A DNA stretch of 64,000 nt from Paraflavitalea soli. Lineage in GTDB: Bacteria; Bacteroidota; Bacteroidia; Chitinophagales; Chitinophagaceae. Location: assembly GCF_003555545.1 (NCBI RefSeq), contig NZ_CP032157.1, positions 8,250,546 through 8,314,545 of the forward strand. The letters are read 5' to 3'. Below the pieces are notes generated by a model. It did no database searches and had not been told where the DNA came from. It saw only the letters and a program-made list of their open reading frames with translations. Of this stretch, positions 25,652-34,563 are shown piece after piece. Positions within the stretch are counted from its first letter, which is position 1; every line of letters begins with the position of its first letter. The translations under genes and the position numbers were made by a program.

Positions 25652-26647
25652 ATGAAAAAGATATTACAGTTGTTATTTGAACACAAATCCCTCAGCAGGG
25701 CTACTGCGAAGGAAGTGTTGGTCAATATCGGCAAAGGCGTATACAACGAGCATGAGGTTACTTCCTTCATGACCGTATACCTGATGCGCAGTATCACCAT
25801 CGAAGAGCTGCAGGGCTTCCAGGATGCCTTGCTGGAGCTTTGTGTGCCGGTAGACCTCAATGGCCATGCTACCATTGATATTGTAGGTACCGGTGGCGAT
25901 GGAAAGAATACGTTCAATATTTCCACCCTGGCCTGTTTTGTGGTAGCGGGTACCGGGCAAAAAGTGTCCAAGCATGGCAATTATGGCGCTTCTTCCATCA
26001 GCGGTGCTTCGAACGTAATGGAGCAACTGGGCTATAAGTTTAAGAATGATGCCGCGCAGTTGAAGAAGGAAGTAGAAGAAGCTAATATTTGTTTTCTGCA
26101 TGCACCCCTCTTTCATCCGGCCTTAAAGACAGTAGGCCCCATCCGGAAAAACCTGGGCGTACGTACTTTCTTCAATATGCTGGGGCCCATGGTCAATCCT
26201 GCTTCGCCAGCCTTTCAGCTGGTAGGTGTATACAGCCTGGAGATGGCGCGTATCTACAATTATTTGTTGCAACAAACCGATAAGGCATTTACCATCATTC
26301 ACGGACTGGATGGGTATGATGAAATATCCCTCACCAACGATACCAAGGTGATCACCAATTCCGGCGAACGGGTGATGACGCCTGAGCAGTTGGGTAAGCG
26401 CATGGTGATGGCGGCAGATATTTCCGGAGGCAATAGTGTAGAAGAAGCTGCCAAAATATTTGTGAAGATATTGAACCGCGAAGGCAGCTGGTCACAGAAT
26501 GCCGTGGTGTTGGCCAATGCTGCGATGGCCCTGCATTGCACCGGCCAATACAAAAAGTATGATGATGCCTATGCGGCGGCTGTAGAAAGTCTGGAGAGCG
26601 GAAAAGCGAAAGCAGCGCTCGATAAACTGGTCGGGCTGCAGTCGTGA
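25652..26647 (+). CDS. trpD: Anthranilate phosphoribosyltransferase
   Basis: It transfers the phosphoribosyl group of PRPP to anthranilate. It has 331 residues, with the PRPP loop DIVGTGGDGKNTFNIST, KHGNYGASS, GVRTFFNMLGPMVNPA and HGLDGYDEISL. The gene is practically contiguous with trpG (2-base gap), so translation is probably coupled. Its TGA stop lies within a word repeat (26641-26668). Confidence 0.95.
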   Translation: MKKILQLLFEHKSLSRATAKEVLVNIGKGVYNEHEVTSFMTVYLMRSITIEELQGFQDALLELCVPVDLNGHATIDIVGTGGDGKNTFNISTLACFVVAGTGQKVSKHGNYGASSISGASNVMEQLGYKFKNDAAQLKKEVEEANICFLHAPLFHPALKTVGPIRKNLGVRTFFNMLGPMVNPASPAFQLVGVYSLEMARIYNYLLQQTDKAFTIIHGLDGYDEISLTNDTKVITNSGERVMTPEQLGKRMVMAADISGGNSVEEAAKIFVKILNREGSWSQNAVVLANAAMALHCTGQYKKYDDAYAAAVESLESGKAKAALDKLVGLQS

Positions 26648-26668
26648 ATAGTGAGCCGTGAATGGTTG
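26641..26668. repeat. GTGAATA-type word repeat across the trpD stop codon
   Basis: The words CGTGAATA GTGAGC CGTGAATG overlap the TGA of trpD. It is a short and less certain member of the intergenic word-repeat set, in the 74-base gap before trpC. Confidence 0.45.
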
Positions 26669-26721
26669 ATGAGAGGGCTGGTTCGATGATTAATAAGTAA
26701 TAAAATACAACAAGCGGATCG

Positions 26722-27501
26722 ATGAATATTCTGGATAAAATAATTGCGTACAAAAGAAAAGAAGTAGCGGGAAGGAAAGCGGTGACCAGCATGGCCGACC
26801 TGGAAAAAAGCCCGGCTTTTGCACGCCCTGTATTGTCATTGAAGCAGTTTTTGCTGGATGATAGCAAAACAGGTATTATTGCCGAATTTAAGCGGCAATC
26901 GCCTTCCAAAGGGGTCATTAACGGAGAGGCCGATGTAGTGGCGGTAACCACCGCTTATGCACAGAATGGGGCTTCTGGTTTATCTGTATTGACAGATGCT
27001 GGCTTTTTTGGCGGCAGTACCGAAGACCTGGTGAAAGCCAGGGTAAACCAGATCCCGATCCTGCGGAAGGATTTTATCATTGATGAATACCAGATCGTAG
27101 AAGCCAAAGCAATGGGAGCCGATGTAATTTTGCTCATCGCAGCCTGTCTGACACCAGCTGACGTGAAGCGCCTGGCCGCTTTTGCCCAAAGCCTGCAACT
27201 GGAAGTTTTATTGGAATTGCATGGGGAGGAAGAACTGGAACACATTTGTGAAGAAACGGTATTGGTAGGGATCAATAACCGCAACCTGAAAACCTTTGCG
27301 GTTGATATTGAACGCAGCCTGGCTATGGCACTGCGCATCCCGGCCGGTAAAGTGAAGATCGCGGAAAGCGGTATTTCTTCCGTAGAAAATATCCGCCTGT
27401 TCCGTGATCATGGATTCAGGGGTTTTCTCATCGGAGAGAACTTTATGAAAGAACCCAATCCAGGTCTTGCCTTTGAGCAGTTCGTGAAAGCCATCCAATG
27501 A
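26722..27501 (+). CDS. trpC: Indole-3-glycerol-phosphate synthase
   Basis: A TIM-barrel enzyme of 259 residues that closes the indole ring from CdRP. Motifs: IIAEFKRQSPSKG (catalytic Lys), SVLTDAGFFGGS, LRKDFIIDEYQI, VGINNRNLKTF, IAESGI and FLIGENFM. It is separate from trpF, unlike the enterobacterial fusion. It follows trpD by 74 bases and precedes trpF by 74 bases. Confidence 0.95.
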   Translation: MNILDKIIAYKRKEVAGRKAVTSMADLEKSPAFARPVLSLKQFLLDDSKTGIIAEFKRQSPSKGVINGEADVVAVTTAYAQNGASGLSVLTDAGFFGGSTEDLVKARVNQIPILRKDFIIDEYQIVEAKAMGADVILLIAACLTPADVKRLAAFAQSLQLEVLLELHGEEELEHICEETVLVGINNRNLKTFAVDIERSLAMALRIPAGKVKIAESGISSVENIRLFRDHGFRGFLIGENFMKEPNPGLAFEQFVKAIQ

Positions 27502-27575
27502 TGTGGTCAACCACCATACCATCGGATGGACGATTGATTTGCCAGATACAACTAACACTTAAAATCTGACAACAC

Positions 27576-28208
27576 ATGAGAGTAAAAGTTTGCGGCATGA
27601 CACAACCCGACCAGGTAGAAGCATTGGCTGCCATGGGCGTCACCTTTGCCGGTTTTATTTTTTATCCTAAAAGTCCGCGGTATGTGTTTAAGCACATGAC
27701 GACTACACAGATCCGCAAATTCAATAATATCAATAAGGTGGGCGTATTTGTCAATGCGCCTATTGAAGAGGTACTGCACCTGGTAGATGAATGCCGCCTG
27801 CACATGGTACAGCTGCATGGCGATGAACCACCCAAGTATTGCGAGAAGATCGCCGATTATGTATCTGTGGTAAAAGCATTCCGTTTGAGTGACAATGACA
27901 GTGTGGAATGGATGATCAAACCCTATATGGATGTGTGCGATATGTTTATGTTTGATACCATGGGTGTGGGATACGGCGGCACAGGCAAAAAGTTTGACTG
28001 GAGCATGTTGAGGAACAGTACTATCGGCAAGCCTTTCTTCCTGAGTGGTGGTATTGAGCCGGGCGACGAAGAAGAACTGAAGGCCTTTTCACAGCAACCA
28101 GTAGCCAAAGCTTTATTTGCAATAGATATCAACAGCAAGTTTGAATTGACTCCCGGGGTGAAGGATATGGAGAAAGTGAAGGCGTTTGTTGATAAGGTGA
28201 AGTTATGA
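27576..28208 (+). CDS. trpF: Phosphoribosylanthranilate isomerase
   Basis: A TIM-barrel isomerase of 210 residues that performs the Amadori rearrangement before TrpC. Motifs: VKVCGMTQPDQ (catalytic Cys), FAGFIFYPKSPRYV, VQLHGDE, FDTMGVGYGGTGKKFDW (catalytic Asp and phosphate loop) and LSGGIEPGD. The C-terminus (SKFELTPGVKD) is standard. A separate HisA is encoded 4 kb downstream, so TrpF need not be bifunctional. Confidence 0.94.
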   Translation: MRVKVCGMTQPDQVEALAAMGVTFAGFIFYPKSPRYVFKHMTTTQIRKFNNINKVGVFVNAPIEEVLHLVDECRLHMVQLHGDEPPKYCEKIADYVSVVKAFRLSDNDSVEWMIKPYMDVCDMFMFDTMGVGYGGTGKKFDWSMLRNSTIGKPFFLSGGIEPGDEEELKAFSQQPVAKALFAIDINSKFELTPGVKDMEKVKAFVDKVKL

Positions 28209-28228
28209 GGTGGCGAATCAAATTTTAT

Positions 28229-28349
28229 TGTCATTTCGAACGGAGCGAAGCGGAGTGAGAAATCTGCTTGCGTCGATAGGAGATTTCTCCCTGCGGTCGA
28301 AATGACAAAAAAAGCGAGTCGAAATGACAAAGGGAAGTCCAAATGACAA
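28229..28349. repeat. Inverted repeat TGTCATTTCGA...TCGAAATGACA with extra partial copies
   Basis: The left arm (28229-28265) begins TGTCATTTCGAAC and ends GAGAAATCT. The right arm (28281-28307) runs AGATTTCTCC to TCGAAATGACA. Two partial right ends follow (GTCGAAATGACA and CCAAATGACA). A second copy lies at 47794-47907. I recall similar sequences in many Bacteroidota genomes. This recollection is not checked. Confidence 0.8.
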
Positions 28350-28385
28350 GGCAACAAGTTCTTTCAAAGTATTAAAATCAGTAGC

Positions 28386-28904
28386 ATGGTTACTGTTCGT
28401 TTGGCGGAAGAAAAAGACCTTCCGGAAATATTGGTCATCTACAATGATATCATTGTAAATACCACGGCGGTATATGATTATAAACCGCATACCCCTGCCA
28501 TGCGAAAGCAGTGGTGGGATACCAAAAAGGAGCAGGGATTCCCGGTATTTGTAGCAGAAGAAGCGGGCAGGGTAGTGGGCTTTAGTTCCATAGGTCCCTT
28601 CAGGGCCTGGGCAGCTTACAAATATTCCGTCGAGAATTCAATATACGTGGCATCGGATGTAAGAGGCAAGGGCATTGGGAAACTGTTGATACCACCATTG
28701 ATCGAAGCCGCTACCCAACTAAACATGCATACCATACTGGCCGGTATCGATGCCAGCAACAAAGCCAGCATTCAATTGCATGAAAAGTTTGGGTTTAAAG
28801 AAGTAGCGAACTTCCGGCAGGTGGGATATAAGTTTGGCCGATGGCTTGACCTGAAATTCCTGCAACTGGTACTGGCAACACCGGTACAGCCAGAGGAAAG
28901 ATGA
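28386..28904 (+). CDS. GNAT N-acetyltransferase, phosphinothricin-acetyltransferase-like
   Basis: A 172-residue GNAT protein. The N-terminal VRLAEEKDLPEILVIYND and WWDTKKEQGFPVFVAEE, the acetyl-CoA loop VASDVRGKGIGKLLI, and LAGIDASNKASIQLHEKFGF are typical of the Pat/YncA group that acetylates amino-group substrates such as methionine sulfone or phosphinothricin analogues. The native substrate is unknown. It is inserted between trpF and trpB in the same direction, with repeat elements on both sides. Confidence 0.85.
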   Translation: MVTVRLAEEKDLPEILVIYNDIIVNTTAVYDYKPHTPAMRKQWWDTKKEQGFPVFVAEEAGRVVGFSSIGPFRAWAAYKYSVENSIYVASDVRGKGIGKLLIPPLIEAATQLNMHTILAGIDASNKASIQLHEKFGFKEVANFRQVGYKFGRWLDLKFLQLVLATPVQPEER

Positions 28905-28916
28905 GTAAACAAATTA

Positions 28917-28983
28917 ATGTCAGGAGCCTGTCGAAGGCGTCTAAAGGGTGGGTCGCCCTCAAAGGGCGGCTCACCCTGACATA
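28917..28983. repeat. Long palindromic element ATGTCAGG...CCTGACAT before trpB
   Basis: The ends ATGTCAGG (28917-28924) and CCTGACAT (28976-28983) are inverse. Inside, AGGGTGGGTCGCCCT pairs with AGGGCGGCTCACCCT around CAA. Related hairpins lie at 31213-31246 and 56175-56222. Confidence 0.78.
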
Positions 28984-29006
28984 AGAGAATATAAAATAGC
29001 AGACCA

Positions 29007-30227
29007 ATGATCAATCGAACGATGCCCCTGGGGCAATATAAAGGAACCTACCAGCAGCCAAATATATTTGGATACTACGGAAATTTCGGCGGCGCTTATA
29101 TCCCCGAAATGCTGCACCGCAATGTAGAAGAACTGAAGAACCGGTATCTTCAGATTATGTACGATGCCTCTTTTCAGAAAGAGTTTCACGATCTCCTGAA
29201 AAACTATGTGGGCAGACCTACTCCCTTGTACCTGGCCCAGCGGCTGAGCAAACAATTCAATACAAAGATCTACCTCAAGCGGGAAGACCTTTGTCATACC
29301 GGCGCCCATAAGATCAACAATACCATCGGCCAGATATTACTGGCAGAGCGCCTGGGCAAGAAACGCATTATTGCAGAAACAGGAGCAGGTCAGCATGGCG
29401 TAGCTACTGCTACCGTGTGTGCATTGAAAGGCGTAGAATGCATCGTATACATGGGTGAAAAAGACATCGAGCGGCAGGCGCCCAATGTGGCCCGGATGAA
29501 AATGCTGGGCGCTACCGTGATCCCTGCCACCAGCGGCAGTAAGACCCTGAAGGATGCTACCAACGAAGCTATCCGCGACTGGATCAATAACCCCGGGGAC
29601 ACCCATTATATCATTGGCAGCGTAGTAGGGCCGCACCCTTACCCGGATATGGTGGCCCGTTTTCAAAGCGTGATCAGTGAAGAGATACGCCGCCAGCTGA
29701 AAGAAGAAACAGGCAGTGAATTCCCTTCCCATGTATTGGCTTGTGTAGGTGGCGGCAGCAATGCAGCCGGCGCCTTCTACCATTTCCTGGAAGAATTTAA
29801 CGTGCAATTGGTAGCGATAGAAGCAGCTGGCCATGGTGTTGACAGCGGCATGAGCGCTGCTACCACCCAACTGGGAAAACCTGGTGTACTGCACGGCAGC
29901 AAAAGCCTGGTGATGCAAACAGAAGACGGACAGGTAGTAGAGCCACACAGTATTTCAGCAGGACTTGATTACCCCGGCATTGGCCCCCTGCATGCCCACT
30001 TGTACGAAACAGGCCGCGCTAAGTTCTTAAGTGCTACCGATGAGGATGCATTGAAGGCAGCCTTTAACCTCGCCAAGCTGGAAGGAATCATCCCGGCACT
30101 GGAATCCGCCCATGCTTTATCAGCATTGAACCAACTGTCCTTTAAATCAAGTGATGTGGTGGTGCTTTGTTTGTCGGGCAGGGGCGATAAGGACCTCGCC
30201 ACATACATGAAGGCAATGGAGGAATAG
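29007..30227 (+). CDS. trpB: Tryptophan synthase beta chain
   Basis: A PLP-dependent subunit of 406 residues that condenses indole with serine. Motifs: [25 protein letters not shown] lysine in [24 protein letters not shown], phosphate loop [10 protein letters not shown], and the ESAHAL and SGRGDKDL ends. This is the classical TrpB1 type that works with TrpA, which is encoded 146 bases downstream. An in-frame ATG at 29022 is a possible later start. Confidence 0.95.
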   Translation: MINRTMPLGQYKGTYQQPNIFGYYGNFGGAYIPEMLHRNVEELKNRYLQIMYDASFQKEFHDLLKNYVGRPTPLYLAQRLSKQFNTKIYLKREDLCHTGAHKINNTIGQILLAERLGKKRIIAETGAGQHGVATATVCALKGVECIVYMGEKDIERQAPNVARMKMLGATVIPATSGSKTLKDATNEAIRDWINNPGDTHYIIGSVVGPHPYPDMVARFQSVISEEIRRQLKEETGSEFPSHVLACVGGGSNAAGAFYHFLEEFNVQLVAIEAAGHGVDSGMSAATTQLGKPGVLHGSKSLVMQTEDGQVVEPHSISAGLDYPGIGPLHAHLYETGRAKFLSATDEDALKAAFNLAKLEGIIPALESAHALSALNQLSFKSSDVVVLCLSGRGDKDLATYMKAMEE

Positions 30228-30228
30228 G

Positions 30229-30304
30229 TATTAGCTTTTAGGTATTAGGATTTAGCCATTCGTCGCCGGCTGTTCGCTAACAGCTAAAGGCTAAAAGCTA
30301 ACAG
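30229..30304. repeat. Inverted heptamer-word repeat, TTTTAGG/GCTAAAA family, between trpB and trpA
   Basis: The left arm (30229-30257) reads TATTAGC TTTTAGG TATTAGG. The right arm (30275-30304) is the inverse (GCTAACA GCTAAAG GCTAAAA GCTAACA). The spacer is about 17 bases, so the arms could fold into one long hairpin inside the trp mRNA. A relative is at 44524-44553. Confidence 0.8.
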
Positions 30305-30373
30305 CTCTTTACTCTTTAGGCATGAAGAGTATGAGATTCTCTAAATAATAACATTACGCGTTAAGTAAACAAC

Positions 30374-31204
30374 ATGAGCAGGATACAGGAGTTATTCAAA
30401 AGGAAGAAAGACCATGTGTTGAATATTTATTGTACAGCAGGTTATCCGCAGGCAGATAGCACCCTGCCCGTGATGCAGGCCTTGCAGGATAATGGGGCCA
30501 ACCTCATCGAGCTGGGTATGCCTTACAGCGATCCCCTGGCCGATGGCCCGGTGATACAGGCCAGCAGCAGCATTGCCCTGGCCAATGGTATGACCATCAA
30601 AAAGCTGTTTGCACAGCTGAAGGATATGAGAAGTAAAAAAGGGACCGTCGATGCAGAAGGCGGTGGCAGTGGCGGACTGCGGGGAGGCCATATCCATGTG
30701 CCGGTGATCCTGATGGGGTATATGAACCCTGTATTACAATATGGATTTGAAAAGTTTTGTGCCGATGCAGCCGCTGTAGGGATCGATGGGCTGATATTAC
30801 CCGATCTTCCTGAGCATGAATTTGAAACAGAATACGGTCCCATCATCAAAAAGTATGGCCTGGATTTCATCTTCCTGGTAACCCCGGAAACTTCTGCAGA
30901 ACGTATCCGGAAACTGAATGCCCTCAGTACCGGTTTTCTTTATGCCGTATCTTCTTCTTCCACTACCGGGAAAGACAAAGACATGGGCGGTGTAAGTGCT
31001 TACCTGCAACGCTTGCAGGATATGAAACTGAGCAACCCCATATTGGTGGGTTTTGGTATTAAAGACAAAGCGAGCTTTGAAGCTGCCTGTGCCTATACGC
31101 AGGGTGCTATCATCGGTACTGCATTTATACAAGCCCTGGAAAACAAAATGGAAAAAGAAGTACCAGCCGCCATTGAGCAATTTTTGAATAAGGTCTTACA
31201 ATAA
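30374..31204 (+). CDS. trpA: Tryptophan synthase alpha chain
   Basis: A TIM-barrel subunit of 276 residues that cleaves indole-3-glycerol phosphate to indole. Motifs: catalytic Glu in LIELGMPYSDPLADGP, catalytic Asp in LILPDLPEHEF, FLVTPETS, VSSSSTTG, VGFGIKDKASF and GAIIGTAFIQ. Residues about 87-107 form a glycine-rich extra segment (SKKGTVDAEGGGSGGLRGG) before VPVILMGYMNPV, which makes the protein slightly longer than usual. Confidence 0.94.
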   Translation: MSRIQELFKRKKDHVLNIYCTAGYPQADSTLPVMQALQDNGANLIELGMPYSDPLADGPVIQASSSIALANGMTIKKLFAQLKDMRSKKGTVDAEGGGSGGLRGGHIHVPVILMGYMNPVLQYGFEKFCADAAAVGIDGLILPDLPEHEFETEYGPIIKKYGLDFIFLVTPETSAERIRKLNALSTGFLYAVSSSSTTGKDKDMGGVSAYLQRLQDMKLSNPILVGFGIKDKASFEAACAYTQGAIIGTAFIQALENKMEKEVPAAIEQFLNKVLQ

Positions 31205-31212
31205 AAACGTCA

Positions 31213-31246
31213 CGGGTGGGTCGCCTTTCAAAGGCGGCTCACCCTG
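31213..31246. repeat. Hairpin repeat GGGTGGGTCGCC...GGCGGCTCACCC before hisH
   Basis: CGGGTGGGTCGCCTTT pairs with AAAGGCGGCTCACCCTG with few mismatches. It has the same family sequence as 28917-28983. No U tract follows, so it is not an evident terminator between trpA and hisH. Confidence 0.72.
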
Positions 31247-31260
31247 ATAATAATATCATT

Positions 31261-31854
31261 ATGAGTTTAGTGATCGTTAAATACAATGCCGGTAATATTC
31301 AATCTGTATTGTATGCCTTGGAAAGGATCGGTGTGGAAGCCGTGGTGACAGATGACCATGAGCAGATCAGGCAGGCTGATAAAGTGATCTTTCCGGGGGT
31401 AGGCGAGGCCAGCAGCGCCATGCGCTACCTGAAAGAAAGAGGACTGGATGAAGTGTTGAAAAGCCTGCAACAGCCTGTACTGGGCATCTGCCTGGGCATG
31501 CAATTGATGTGTGCCTACAGCGAAGAAAATGATACCCCCTGCCTGGGCATCTTTCCCGAGCAGGTGAAGTTGTTTAAGCCCGCCGCTGGCAGTACCCTCA
31601 AAGTGCCACAAATAGGCTGGAATTCCATCTACAACCTGAAGACAGACCTTCTGAAACAAACAGCAGAAAACAGCTATTGTTATTTTGTACATGGTTATTA
31701 TGCTGCGCTGGGCGATCATACCATCGCCACCACCGATTATGTACAACCTTATAGCGCCGGTCTGCACCGCGATAATTTCTACGGGCTGCAGTTTCACCCC
31801 GAGAAGAGCGCGAAGGTGGGAGAGCAATTGTTAAAGAACTTTTTGAGTATATAA
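31261..31854 (+). CDS. hisH: Imidazole glycerol phosphate synthase, glutaminase subunit
   Basis: A 197-residue class I amidotransferase that supplies ammonia to HisF. Motifs: VIVKYNAGNIQSV, FPGVGEASSAM, catalytic Cys in GICLGMQLM, and GLQFHPEKSAKVGE with His-Glu. The frame extends to 31216 through the upstream hairpin, so ATG 31261 is preferred. It lies directly downstream of trpA without a terminator, and so probably in the trp transcription unit. Confidence 0.94.
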   Translation: MSLVIVKYNAGNIQSVLYALERIGVEAVVTDDHEQIRQADKVIFPGVGEASSAMRYLKERGLDEVLKSLQQPVLGICLGMQLMCAYSEENDTPCLGIFPEQVKLFKPAAGSTLKVPQIGWNSIYNLKTDLLKQTAENSYCYFVHGYYAALGDHTIATTDYVQPYSAGLHRDNFYGLQFHPEKSAKVGEQLLKNFLSI

Positions 31855-31855
31855 G

Positions 31856-32980
31856 ATGGAGATCAAACCCGTACCATTGCCCGATGTATGGAGGATACGC
31901 CAGGTGGTCATGTATCCCGAAGAAAACCTTGACTTTGTAAAGCTGGGAGAAGATGAAAAAGGATTGCATTGGGGCGTATATATAAAGGGTGAGCCTGTAT
32001 CGGTGATCTCCGTATTTGAGGAATGGGGACAGGTGCAGTTCAGGAAATTTGCCACCCTTCATCCCCACCAGGGAAAAGGTTATGGCACCGCCTTGCTGCA
32101 ATATGTAATGGATTGGGCAAAGCGCCAGGGCAAGCGCTCCATCTGGTGTAATGCCAGGCTGACAGCCACCAGCATTTATAAAAAGTTTGGTATGAAGGCC
32201 ACCGGTACTTCCTGGCAGAAGTATGGCCTGGATTTTATTAAAATGGAAAAACAGTTACAACATCGTATGCAGATCATTCCCGCTATTGATATTATTGATG
32301 GAAAATGTGTGCGCCTTACCCAAGGCGATTACCAACAGAAGAAAGTGTACAATGAGCACCCACTCGAAGTAGCCCTGGAATTTGAAGGCGCGGGTTTGGA
32401 GCGCCTGCACCTGGTAGACCTTGATGGGGCCAAAGCCGGCGCCGTGAAGAACTGGAAGGTATTGGAGACCATTGCGGCCAAAATAAAAATGGTGATCGAC
32501 TTCGGTGGCGGCATCAAAACCGATAAGGATGTAGACATTGTATTTAATTCAGGTGCAGCATTGGCCACCGTGGGCAGCATTGCCGTAAAGAATGAGCAGG
32601 AGTTTGTAAAATGGTTATTGACCTATGGCGCCGATAAATTCCTGCTGGGGGCTGATGTAAAAGAAGAGAAGATCGCCGTAGGCGGCTGGCTGGAAACCAC
32701 CGATATATGGATATATGATTTCATTGAAAAATACCTGGCCCATGGTGTACAGCAGATATTCTGTACCGATGTGAGTAAAGATGGCTTGTTGCAGGGACCT
32801 GCAACGGAACTGTATCAAAACATCATCAGGAAGTTTCCGACATTGAACCTGATAGCCAGTGGCGGCGTGAGCAATATGAACGATGTATTGCAGCTGCAGG
32901 AGATCGGCTGCAGTGGCGCCATCATTGGCAAAGCTATTTATGAGGGGCATGTTACCATCAATGACCTCGCAAAATTATAA
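31856..32980 (+). CDS. hisA: GNAT acetyltransferase-HisA fusion (HisA: phosphoribosylformimino-AICAR-phosphate isomerase)
   Basis: A single 374-codon frame that starts one base after the hisH stop. Residues 1-133 form a complete GNAT domain (FRKFATLHPHQGKGYGTALL with the acetyl-CoA loop, SIYKKFGMKATGT, ending DFIKMEKQL). Residues 138-374 form a complete HisA barrel (MQIIPAIDIIDGKCVRLTQGDY, catalytic Asp8 equivalent, FGGGIKTD, CTDVSKDG, ASGGVSNMNDV). The linker is only about five residues. HisA may also be made from the internal ATG at 32267, which is exactly where free HisA proteins begin. The isomerase function is secure. The acetyltransferase substrate is unknown. A lost stop codon by base error is the main alternative to a real fusion. 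Confidence 0.88.
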   Translation: MEIKPVPLPDVWRIRQVVMYPEENLDFVKLGEDEKGLHWGVYIKGEPVSVISVFEEWGQVQFRKFATLHPHQGKGYGTALLQYVMDWAKRQGKRSIWCNARLTATSIYKKFGMKATGTSWQKYGLDFIKMEKQLQHRMQIIPAIDIIDGKCVRLTQGDYQQKKVYNEHPLEVALEFEGAGLERLHLVDLDGAKAGAVKNWKVLETIAAKIKMVIDFGGGIKTDKDVDIVFNSGAALATVGSIAVKNEQEFVKWLLTYGADKFLLGADVKEEKIAVGGWLETTDIWIYDFIEKYLAHGVQQIFCTDVSKDGLLQGPATELYQNIIRKFPTLNLIASGGVSNMNDVLQLQEIGCSGAIIGKAIYEGHVTINDLAKL

Positions 32981-32998
32981 GCTAATAAAACTATCGAA

Positions 32999-33760
32999 GT
33001 GTTAACAAAGCGAATTATACCCTGCCTGGATATCAAGGACGGCCGCACGGTAAAAGGAACCAATTTTATGAATCTGCGCGATGCAGGCGACCCCGTAGAA
33101 CTGGGCGCCCTGTATGCACAGCAGGGCGCCGATGAACTGGTATTCCTGGATATTACGGCAACCAATGAGAGAAGGAAGACTTTAAGTGAGCTGGTCAACC
33201 GGATAGCCCACCATATCAATATCCCGTTTACCGTGGGCGGTGGTATAAGCAGCGTGGAAGATGTGCAGGTATTGCTGCAAAACGGAGCCGATAAAATATC
33301 CGTGAATACCGCAGCCTTTAAGCGCCCGGAACTGATCGGGGAACTGGCCAGGGAGTTTGGCAGTCAATGTGTGGTGCTGGCCATTGATACCCGCCTGGAA
33401 GCCGATGGTGAATGGTATGTATACCTCAACGGGGGGCGTGTGAAAACCGAAGTCACCTGTTTTGACTGGGCCAAACAAGGCGTAGACCTGGGCGCCGGAG
33501 AGATTCTGCTCACTTCCATGAACCACGATGGCACCAAACAGGGATTTGCCCTCGATATCACCCGCCGGCTGGCAGAAGCCCTGCCCGTGCCGGTGATCGC
33601 CAGCGGCGGCGGCGGCACCATGCAGCATTTTGTGGATGTATTTGAACAGGGAAAGGCCGATGCAGCCCTCGCTGCCAGTATCTTCCATTTTAAGGAGATC
33701 AGTATTCCGGAATTAAAGGGATATTTGCAGGGTAAGCAAATCGCAATCAGACCAGTATGA
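32999..33760 (+). CDS. hisF: Imidazole glycerol phosphate synthase, cyclase subunit
   Basis: A TIM-barrel subunit of 253 residues that forms imidazole glycerol phosphate and AICAR together with HisH. Motifs: [20 protein letters not shown] (catalytic Asp), [33 protein letters not shown] (second catalytic Asp) and [11 protein letters not shown]. The start is a GTG at 32999, where the family N-terminus begins (VLTKRII). Its stop overlaps the next start (ATGA). Confidence 0.95.
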   Translation: MLTKRIIPCLDIKDGRTVKGTNFMNLRDAGDPVELGALYAQQGADELVFLDITATNERRKTLSELVNRIAHHINIPFTVGGGISSVEDVQVLLQNGADKISVNTAAFKRPELIGELAREFGSQCVVLAIDTRLEADGEWYVYLNGGRVKTEVTCFDWAKQGVDLGAGEILLTSMNHDGTKQGFALDITRRLAEALPVPVIASGGGGTMQHFVDVFEQGKADAALAASIFHFKEISIPELKGYLQGKQIAIRPV

Positions 33761-33954
33761 TCCCATCTGTTATTCTTTTCCTTGCTGTTAGTGCCGGCAT
33801 CATGCTGGTGCTCTTCAATTACATAAAGAACAAGCAGATGGACCGTGAAGCGGACCGGCATGGAAGACTGCATGAAAAGCAGGAGGAGCTAATGGAATCA
33901 TTACGGGCGAAGAAAAAAGAGAATACACAAGACCGAACTCAGCATACAGATTAA
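33757..33954 (+). CDS. Small single-helix membrane protein within the his segment
   Basis: A 65-residue protein with one N-terminal membrane helix ([19 protein letters not shown]) and a highly charged tail ([20 protein letters not shown]...). The start overlaps the hisF stop by four bases (ATGA) and hisIE starts 2 bases after its stop, so it looks translated and coupled. I do not recognise a named family. A coiled-coil cytoplasmic tail is possible. Confidence 0.65.
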   Translation: MIPSVILFLAVSAGIMLVLFNYIKNKQMDREADRHGRLHEKQEELMESLRAKKKENTQDRTQHTD

Positions 33955-33956
33955 AC

Positions 33957-34553
33957 ATGAAAGTAGATTATTCAAAATACACCGATGGACTGGTACCTGC
34001 TATAGTGCAGGATTTCAAAACCCATAAAGTATTGATGCTGGGGTTTATGAATGAAGAGGCCGTGAAGAAAACCATGTCCGAAGGCAAGGTTACTTTTTAC
34101 AGCCGCAGTAAAAAGCGTTTGTGGACCAAAGGCGAGGAGAGTGGCAATCACTTACTGGTGAAAGAGATCATGTCCGATTGTGACAATGATACCCTGCTTA
34201 TCAAAGCACAGCCCCTGGGCCCTACCTGCCATACAGGTGCCGATACCTGCTGGAGTGAAAGGAACCACCAGGAAGATTTCCTGTATTACCTGGAAGACAT
34301 TATAGAGCTGCGTAAAAAGAGTTCCGACGAGAAATCCTACGTAAAGCAACTCTTTGGTAAAGGCATCAATAAAATGGCCCAAAAAGTGGGGGAGGAAGCC
34401 GTGGAACTGGTGATCGAAGCCAAAGATTCAAATGATGATCTTTTCCTCAATGAAGCCGCTGACCTGCTTTTCCATTATTTGATTTTACTTAACGCAAAAG
34501 GTCATAATTTAGAGTCCGTCGTGAACATTCTACGGCAGCGTCATTCAAAATAA
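33957..34553 (+). CDS. hisIE: Bifunctional phosphoribosyl-AMP cyclohydrolase / phosphoribosyl-ATP pyrophosphohydrolase
   Basis: A 198-residue fusion enzyme for steps two and three of histidine synthesis. The HisI half (1-105) has VLMLGFMNEEA, YSRSKKRLWTKGEESGN, the zinc/magnesium site DCDNDTLL and GPTCHTGADTCW. The HisE half (about 110-198) has KSYVKQLFGKGINKMAQKVGEEAVELVIEAK and EAADLLFHYLILL, a MazG-like helical fold. The fusion arrangement is common in Bacteroidota and enterobacteria. It completes the set of his enzymes in this window. Confidence 0.95.
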   Translation: MKVDYSKYTDGLVPAIVQDFKTHKVLMLGFMNEEAVKKTMSEGKVTFYSRSKKRLWTKGEESGNHLLVKEIMSDCDNDTLLIKAQPLGPTCHTGADTCWSERNHQEDFLYYLEDIIELRKKSSDEKSYVKQLFGKGINKMAQKVGEEAVELVIEAKDSNDDLFLNEAADLLFHYLILLNAKGHNLESVVNILRQRHSK

Positions 34554-34563
34554 ATAGCTCTCT

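Noticed and set aside
31205-31260. The hairpin before hisH as a terminator separating trp from his genes
   Set aside because: The stem is followed by ATAATAATATC and not by a U run, and the same hairpin family stands before trpB within the trp genes, so termination is not indicated.
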